A DNA stretch of 64,000 nucleotides, taken from NCBI GenBank assembly GCA_016617855.1, contig JAECUM010031679.1:1-64000 (forward strand), read 5' to 3'. The notes beneath the pieces are model-generated. The model worked only from the letters and a program-made list of their open reading frames with translations, made no database searches and was not told the DNA's origin. The translations under genes were made by a program, and so were the position numbers. Of the stretch, positions 57,300 to 64,000 are shown piece after piece. The stretch comes from Megalonaias nervosa (taxonomy: Eukaryota; Mollusca; Bivalvia; Unionida; Unionidae). The first letter of the stretch is position 1; each line of letters begins with the position of its first letter.

Positions 57300-59480
57300 A
57301 TTACACTCCATGATGATCACAGTCATTACATTTCAAGACTGAACATGCAAATGCCAGAAGTTCACTCCATGATCACTATCCATGCCACCATGTCAGCAGT
57401 ATATTCTGTTCTTACTGTGTATCAGTGTCAGCAAGACACTGTATGATTAATACAACCATTAGATTACATGACTGTACATGAGACAGTGTCAGCAGTACAC
57501 TACGATTATCACCACCATTAGATTACATGACTGTACATGGGACAGTGTCAGCAGAACACCATGATCAATACAACCATTAGATTACATAACTGTATATGGG
57601 ACAGTATCAGCAATACACTATGATTAAAACAACCATTAGATTTCATGACTGTACATGGGACAGTGTCAGCAATACACTATGATCATCACCACCATTAGAT
57701 TTCATGACTGTACATGGGACAGTGTCAGCAGAACACCATGATCAATACAACCATTAGATTACATGACTGTATATGGGACAGTATCAGCAATACACTGTGA
57801 TTAATACAACCATTAGATTTCATGACTGTACATGGGACAGTGTCAGCAGTACACTATGATTATCACCACCATTAGCTTACATGACTGTACATGGGACAGT
57901 GTCAGAAGTACACTGCGATTAATACAACCATTCGATTTCATGACTCTCTATGGGACAGTGTCAGCAATACACTATGATTAATACAACCATTAGATTACAT
58001 GACTATACATAGGACAGTGTCAGCAGTACACTATGATTAATACAACCATTAGATTTCATGACTGTACATGGGACAGTGTCAGCAGTACACTATGATTATC
58101 ACCACCATTAGATTACATGACTGTACATGGGACAGTGTCAGAAGCACACTGTGATTAATACAACCATTAGATTTCACGACCCTCTATGGGACAGTCTCAG
58201 CAGTACACTATGATTAATACAACCACTAGATTACACGACTGTACATGGGATAGTGTCAGCAGTACTCTATGATTAATACAACGATTAGATTTCATGACTG
58301 TACCTGGGACAGTGTCAGCAGTACACTATGATTAATGCAACCATTAGATTTCATGACTGTACATTTTAGTGTCACCAGTACACTATGATCAATACAACCA
58401 TTAGATTACATGACTGTACATTGGACAGAGTCATCAGTACACTATGATTAATACAACCATTAGATTTCATGACTATACATGGGAGAGTGTCAGCAGTACA
58501 CTATTTTATGACTGTCTATGGAACAGTGTCAGCAGTACACTATGATTAATACACCTATTATATTTTATGAAGGTCTATGGGACAGTGTCAGCAGTACACT
58601 ATGATTAATACAAACATTAAAATACCTGACTGTACATGAGACATTGTCAGCTGTACACTAGGATTAATACAACCATTAGATTACATGACTGTACAATGGA
58701 CAGAGTCAGCAGTGCATTATGATTAATACAACCATTAGATATCATGACTGTACATGGGACAGTGTCAGCAGTACACTGTTATCATTGTCTATGGGACAGT
58801 GTCAGCAGTACACTATGATTAATACAATCATTATATTTTATGACTGTCTATGGGACAGTGTCAGCAGTACACTATGAATAATACAACCATTAGATTACAT
58901 GACTGTACATGAGACAGAGTCAGCAATACACTACGGTTAATACAACCATTAGATTACATGACTGTACATGGGACATAGTCAGCAGTACACTATGATTAAT
59001 ACAACCATTAGATTTCATGACTTTATGGCAGCGGTCTCAAACATGAGGTCCTCGGGCCGCATGCGGCCCGCCAAGCCGTGTCCTGTGTCCCTCGAAATGA
59101 TTGGCGTCATAATGTGTCATGAGAAATAACAAATGTGGTGCGGCCCTTGGACCATCGAAAATGCCCTCATGCGGCCCTCAGGGTGGTTTGAGTTTGAGAC
59201 CACTGGTCTATGGGACACTAGCAGTAGTACACTATGTTTAATACAACCATTATATTTTATGACTGTATATGGGACAATGTCAGCAGTACACTCTAATTAA
59301 TGCAACCATTACATTTCATGACTGTAAATTTCACTTGCTAGCAGTACACTTGATGGATACAACCATTAAATGTGATGCCTGTACCAGCAGCAGTGTCAGC
59401 AGTAAACTCTATGATTAATACAAACATTAGATTTCATGATTACTAATGGGACAATATCAGCAGTACACTCAGACTTATTG
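57300..59480. repeat. 59-bp satellite array
   Basis: About 35 copies of a 59-bp unit containing GATTAATACAACCATTAGAT, TACATGACTGTACATGGGAC and AGTGTCAGCAGTACACTAT. Spacing is exactly 59 bp over many copies, with decay toward the left edge and some truncated units around 58.4-58.8 kb. A 177-bp hAT-type MITE interrupts it. Confidence 0.93.
59029..59205. mobile_element. hAT-type MITE inside the satellite
   Basis: The termini CAGCGGTCTCAAAC and, inverted, CAGTGGTCTCAAACTC match the CAG.GGTCTCAAAC ends of hAT elements. The interior is rich in GCGGCCC. The 8-bp flanks CTTTATGG (59021-59028) and GTCTATGG (59206-59213) agree at six of eight positions and match the satellite unit, so the insertion point within a unit is clear. 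No ORF. Confidence 0.8.
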
Positions 59481-60889
59481 ACTGACGATACATGCTGCTA
59501 GACAAACCGAACTTAAGGCTAAAAGTTAACAGTGAGACCAGAACAAAAATAAACCATACCATCAGAGAAAAGTGATACCTTTATCTGACATATGCTTTAC
59601 AGATGAGAAGGAAAAAAGAATGAACTCAAAACATTTACACAGTGTTATGCAACTAATACAAAGCCTGCATTATTATTACCTTAATAAATAGCACAGATAT
59701 TTTCTTTTACAACGCATATTTTAACTGCATAAGATAGTTCTATATGTTTATTAAGGTATTTGTCTATGTACAGGGGTTCCATTGTTCATTCATATATGAA
59801 ATTCCTTCACATCCAGTGTTGGACATTTCTGATGTTCCATACATAACACCTGGTAATACTATCACTGTACTTTTCAGAAAATGCATACAAATTTAGTCAA
59901 ATGGTGTCCCGTTTTATGTAGATGAATCTATTACAATGCAAAGTAGAAACAAAATACATACCTATGAAATAAAATAGCACTTATTTAATAGTTTTTAATG
60001 TATGTTAGAAATAGTTAGCGGAATAGGCAAATTTTTTATTCATTAACAAGCACCAAACGAACTAATAATTTATCATTTTTAACTGTGTATTGTTCCTATA
60101 ATTATCATTTATTTAGACATGACTGTAACACATGGTAGGTATATATTTAGAAGAGTGCTTATTTATTATTGTTGAAAATAAATTGTGATACCAGCATAAT
60201 GTATAACTGAAGCAGCAAAATTTATGACGAATGATTTGTACAACTGATAAATATAATGCTGAAGACCATACAAAACTAAAATAAGATTCTAATTAATCAA
60301 GGTCAACTGTTTGCATCGCATATGCATCATTGTTGTCATGAATGTAAATATTTCATAACATACATATCATTTATAGTTGTGAACACATATGCTAGTTTTA
60401 GAACGATTGTATAATGTCTGTAGGGTCTGTTCATTGCCAAATCTTTGTAGACTGTACCAGATATCATCACACAATACAAAACAATACAATAGTCATGATA
60501 ACAACCATCTTTTTGCTGGTACAATTATCAGAATTCTTTTGTTGTTTGTTGAGTCCACTCATCAAGTATGTGTTAATGTCCAACTTCTCCATCTAAATCT
60601 CATCCCAAGAATTCTTCTTCAGTTCTTAATAGCAGCAGAATATTTTTTCATACCTGGAACTCTACACAATGTACCAGTCACATTTCAATTATCGTCTCCA
60701 GTCTCTGAAATTATTGAAGAGTACAATTACTGAAACAACTGTAGTCAAACATTAACAGTAGAAAATAAACAAAATGAATGAAGACGACAAATGTGTTCAT
60801 GAAACATTGCCCATCCAGTGTTGTTGGTGGGGCATGACAAACAAATGCAACTTCCACTATCCGATAAATATGTCTATGTACCATGGACA
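59481..60889. other. Non-coding, includes duplicate of 44,985-45,440
   Basis: 59,720-60,735 shares several segments with the 45 kb region in the same orientation (ATATGTTTATTAAGGT, GTCCAACTTCTCCATCTAAA). The remainder is AT-rich without genes. Confidence 0.4.
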
Positions 60890-61480
60890 CCCCTCCCATT
60901 ATTAGTGAATTAAAGGGCAAATGTAAAAGGGGCTATAATTTTGCAAATTGTCACAAATAAGTAAAACCAAACAACACCTTGGTATTCTTAATCTAAAGTC
61001 TCAACAAATTTGATTTTAAATCATGAAGTCCAAGCACAGTTAGTGAAATTAAAGGAAATTGAAATGATAATTTTCAAAAACAGGGGCCATAACTTTGTTA
61101 ATTTGTCACAGAGTAGAGAAAATCCAATTTGACACAGGCTTTCTTAATGTGAAGCCCCATATCAGTATTTGGTTTAAATCCATATAATCCCCCAAAAGTC
61201 ATTAAGCATAAATAAAATTGAAGGCGAAAGGCATAACATGTCAAAACATATCAAGATCAACCTTTACGTTGATCTTCTAAAAAGCCTCATAAACTCATAA
61301 AAAATTTGATTTTAAATCCTCAAATCCATGACAAGCTAGTGAACAGAAGTGAGATTGAATACTAATTTCTATGATAGGGACCATAACTCTGTCACATTGC
61401 TATGAAGTGGTGAAAATTTAACGTGACATAGGCTTTGCTACCATAAAGTCTCAGACCAAATGTAGTTTAAATTCACAGCA
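60890..61480. repeat. Tandem repeat of about 150 bp
   Basis: Four diverged units share GGGGCCATAACTTTGTTAAT, TTTGTCACAGAGTAG, CTTTCTTAATGTGAAG and TTGATTTTAAATC. A single unit also occurs at 45.6 kb. Confidence 0.7.
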
Positions 61481-61494
61481 TCATTAAAAAGTTG

Positions 61495-61800
61495 TTCAGC
61501 AAAAAACTGAAAGGCAAAAGGCAATATTTAAGGCCAAACAGGGGCCATAATGCCCTAACATTTTGCCAGCAAAAGGTCAAGTCAAACAGCAGCCATAATG
61601 CCTTAATATTTTGCCAGAAAAGGTATCATCAAACAGGGGTTATAATGCGACAACATTTTGCTAGAAAAAGGTCAAGTCAAACAGGCCATAAAGCCTTAAC
61701 ATTCTGCCAGATAAAGGTCAAGTCAAACATGGGCCATAATGCCATAACATTTTGCCAGAAAAAGGTCATGTAAAACAGGCCACAATGCCATAACACTTTG
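61495..61800. repeat. Tandem repeat of about 43-46 bp
   Basis: Six or seven units share AAAGGTCAAGTCAAACAGG and CCATAATGCCATAACATTTT then GCCAG. Confidence 0.85.
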
Positions 61801-62873
61801 CCAAAGAAAAGCGAAAACTGAACTTCACCTAAGTCTTCCTAATGTAAAGCATGATGCCAAATTTGATTTCATCTCTTAAGTCTTACAACAGTTATTTAGC
61901 ATAATTAAATTTGTGATGGTATGGGATGGTCAGACGTAGGTAACATTAGATCTTTGAGATGGCATGGATGTTACAAAATACCTGATAAGATTCGTTTGAT
62001 ATGCCATAGACTACCAGATAATCAAGCTGACACATTTGGTACACCGTAGCTTTTTGTTTCTTAAGTTTACTCTTCATTTAAGGTCCGTGTGGAAATAAAG
62101 ACGCTTGAGTCATCTGCGTGGCCTGTGCTAACTACAGCACCCAGTTACATGTGTAGGCGTATCGATATATTGCAGCAGATACCGCAGGGGAGGCTCTTTT
62201 TACATTTAGCTGTCAGTGTGACTGTCATTGTGGTGGATGTCTTTCTTCTAATTTGAGCCAACAAGTTGGGTGAGCTATGTTTTATATTATTATATTTGAA
62301 ATTAGTGGACAAGTGATCAGTTTCTTATTATGAAGCAACGTTGTAATGAAGGCTTGCACTGGTGTTTTCTCAACAATTTCTACTATATTTTTAACATAAT
62401 TCACTGAGTATCTTTGGTTTATGAAACGTCGTTCTGTGTGATAATGTATGGTTCTCTAAGTCATAATGGATATGCACTTGAATATAGTTTAGTTTGCTGT
62501 AATGTCAACTAGTAATTAATAGGATGTATTAGATTTAGACGAAACATGTTTTAGGCCTTATCAACAGTACATCTATGTCGCTCATGCATTGTTGGGATTC
62601 ATACATATTTGAGTGCTTGGAGTATGTACCGATTATCATTCTTGAATGTATATTGTTGAAGGCATCTGTATTTACTAATTTAGGTACCAGCTGTGCAACT
62701 GAGATTATTTACAAAGTAAACCTGGCGATGTAGCTATCTGGTATTGGACCTGTGATAGATGGATGAATGGTTACCTGTTTTATCCATCATGCTTCTTGGC
62801 TGCATCACCTTTGTACGAGAGAGGTCTGAGTCACCAGTCAGACCCAGGCAGTGGACCATTATGTTGAAGGGAA
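61801..62873. other. Non-coding region upstream of the B-box gene
   Basis: No ORF. A consensus-like donor (TTGGGTGAGC at 62264) follows a GT-rich stretch and may end a non-coding first exon of the B-box gene; this is speculative. Confidence 0.3.
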
Positions 62874-62919
62874 CATAATAATAATAATAATAATAACAAT
62901 AATAATAATAATAATAATA
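62874..62919. repeat. (TAA)n microsatellite
   Basis: About 15 ATA/TAA units with one interruption. Confidence 0.92.
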
Positions 62920-63128
62920 CTGACTTTCATGTGATTATTAGTCACATGGGATGAGCAGACAGCTACCGTGCTCACATTCTTTTTTCGGGACTGTCTACAG
63001 TCTCACATATCCCATACTGCCTATGTGAAGGGCGCCTTGAAGGAATTTCGTTGCCCAGTATATGAAACTGTAGTTTGCTCAGAAGTGGAAATTTTACTGG
63101 ACAAATGGGTGTATTTATTTCCATATAA

Positions 63129-64000
63129 TATAATCGTGCTTTCTGTCTTGATGAAATTGGAAGTGAAAGTGACCTAGTTTGTGACGTTTGCCATGGCCTA
63201 GACGTAAATTATCCTACTAAAGACTTGTGCATTGTTTGTGAATAAGCCTTGTGCGAGAATTGCTCCAAAATACACAAATATCAGAGACTGTCAAATACCC
63301 ATACTATTCTGAATGTAGAGGAGTTGATAAGCAAAGAAGATATTGTACTTCAACATAATTCATTGTTTAAGTGTGTGGACCATATAAACTATCCTATAGA
63401 ACATTACTGTAAAACTCACGAAATCCAGCTTTGCGCCAAATGCTTCAATTCTCATCACAAAAGTTGCCCTGAAGCAGTGGAGCTGATTAATGTTCCAATA
63501 CTCTGAATGATATCAAGCTACAGATCCAAGAGGTGGAAGATCAGTTCAAAAGGGTTACCGACAATAATACGTCAAACCTGATAGAGCTTGATTCCCAGGT
63601 AACTGATCTGACCTAAGAAATTCGATCACTGAAAAAATCAATTAAAATAATGCTTTAGATGATTTGGAAAGAAAGGTGAAACTTGAATGCGAGAAAATCT
63701 ATAACGATGAAAAGAAAAGATAAGGCCAATTAAACCTAGAATTTAAATCTAAGATAATGTCAATCAGAAATTCACATTTAATTACTGATTATGTCAGCAA
63801 ATTTGCAACTCATTCACAAATGTTTCTCCTGGTTGAACGAATGCTATGCTAACTTTCCTTGTCCAAGTCGCAAACTGAAGGAAAGTACACGGAGAATGAC
63901 ATCTTAAAGTTGGAATTAGAGATCAATCCTCAACTCAGATATATGAACTCAATTCCAAGGGTGACATTGCAAAGAACGATATGACAAGAAATGATGCAAT
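63129..64000 (+). pseudogene. B-box (TRIM-like) protein, broken and cut by window edge
   Basis: The frame contains a first B-box with Cys pairs CDVCHG, CIVCE and CENCSKIH, with a stop at 63243-63245. The second B-box, LFKCVDHINYPIEHYCKTHE then CAKCFNSHHKSCPE, is complete. After a stop at 63504-63506 and a frameshift, a coiled-coil region follows (QIQEVEDQFKRVTDNNTSNL) with further stops, running to the window end. The order B-box, B-box, coiled coil is that of TRIM proteins; no RING is seen upstream. TRIM-like genes are greatly expanded in bivalves and act as ubiquitin ligases or immune scaffolds. This copy looks like a pseudogene. Confidence 0.72.

Noticed and set aside
62968..63177. 69-codon frame before the B-box region
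   Set aside because: It is in a different frame from the B-box sequence and has no zinc ligands or family likeness.

Overview
The window is animal genomic DNA. It is AT-rich, with decayed transposons, GTAAGT and pyrimidine-AG splice signals, many microsatellites and minisatellites, a C2H2 zinc-finger gene and a B-box (TRIM-like) gene. A tRNA-derived SINE with a GGTTCTTTCC-type body, a GGGCTGTTCC MITE, a FLYWCH/MULE-type transposase and a B-box pseudogene together make a mollusc, perhaps a bivalve, plausible. This is inference; no species-diagnostic gene is present. Nothing here looks bacterial.

Layout. 1-1121: edge of one virus-like element, with a phospholipase A2 gene (minus) divergent from a packaging ATPase (plus). 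1327-4756: remains of a THAP/DDE cut-and-paste transposon (PHD-finger ORF, DDE transposase exon, THAP exon). 5.1-8.0 kb: an inverted-repeat element and two minisatellites. 8.1-13.5 kb: a decayed Ty3/gypsy-type LTR retrotransposon whose integrase lies before the reverse transcriptase (Gmr1-like order). 13.7-14.4 kb: degenerate repeats. 14.96-15.77 kb: a nine-finger C2H2 gene, the best-preserved coding region.

16,306-33,015 is the centrepiece: a nearly complete but dead 16.7-kb Polinton/Maverick (adintovirus-like) element. It has inverted terminal repeats and a 6-bp flanking direct repeat, TGTGTT. It carries a fibre gene (phage-like stalk repeats and a discoidin-like head), packaging ATPase, coiled-coil protein, penton-like and double-jelly-roll capsid proteins, small basic proteins, adenain-type protease, zinc ribbon, a phospholipase-integrase chimera with chromodomain, a two-module HNH endonuclease and a protein-primed family B DNA polymerase. 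Almost every gene carries frameshifts or stops, as expected of a neutral fossil. Together the genes describe a self-synthesising virus/transposon: PolB replicates, integrase inserts, ATPase and protease package and mature, capsid and fibre build the particle.

34.2-34.9 kb: MULE-type transposase remnant with an intron. 35-40.7 kb: repeats and a tRNA-derived SINE. 40.7-44.0 kb: a solo LTR of the same family as the 8-13 kb element, split by a TA-inserted terminal-inverted-repeat transposon. A paralogous empty site lies 390 bp away. 44.6 kb: a MITE. 45-53 kb: mostly degenerate about 145-bp repeats. 53.8-56.4 kb: a 5'-truncated LINE with a 10-bp target duplication. 57.3-59.5 kb: a 59-bp satellite with a hAT MITE inside. 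60.9-61.8 kb: two more tandem arrays. 63.1 kb to the end: a B-box pseudogene running off the window.
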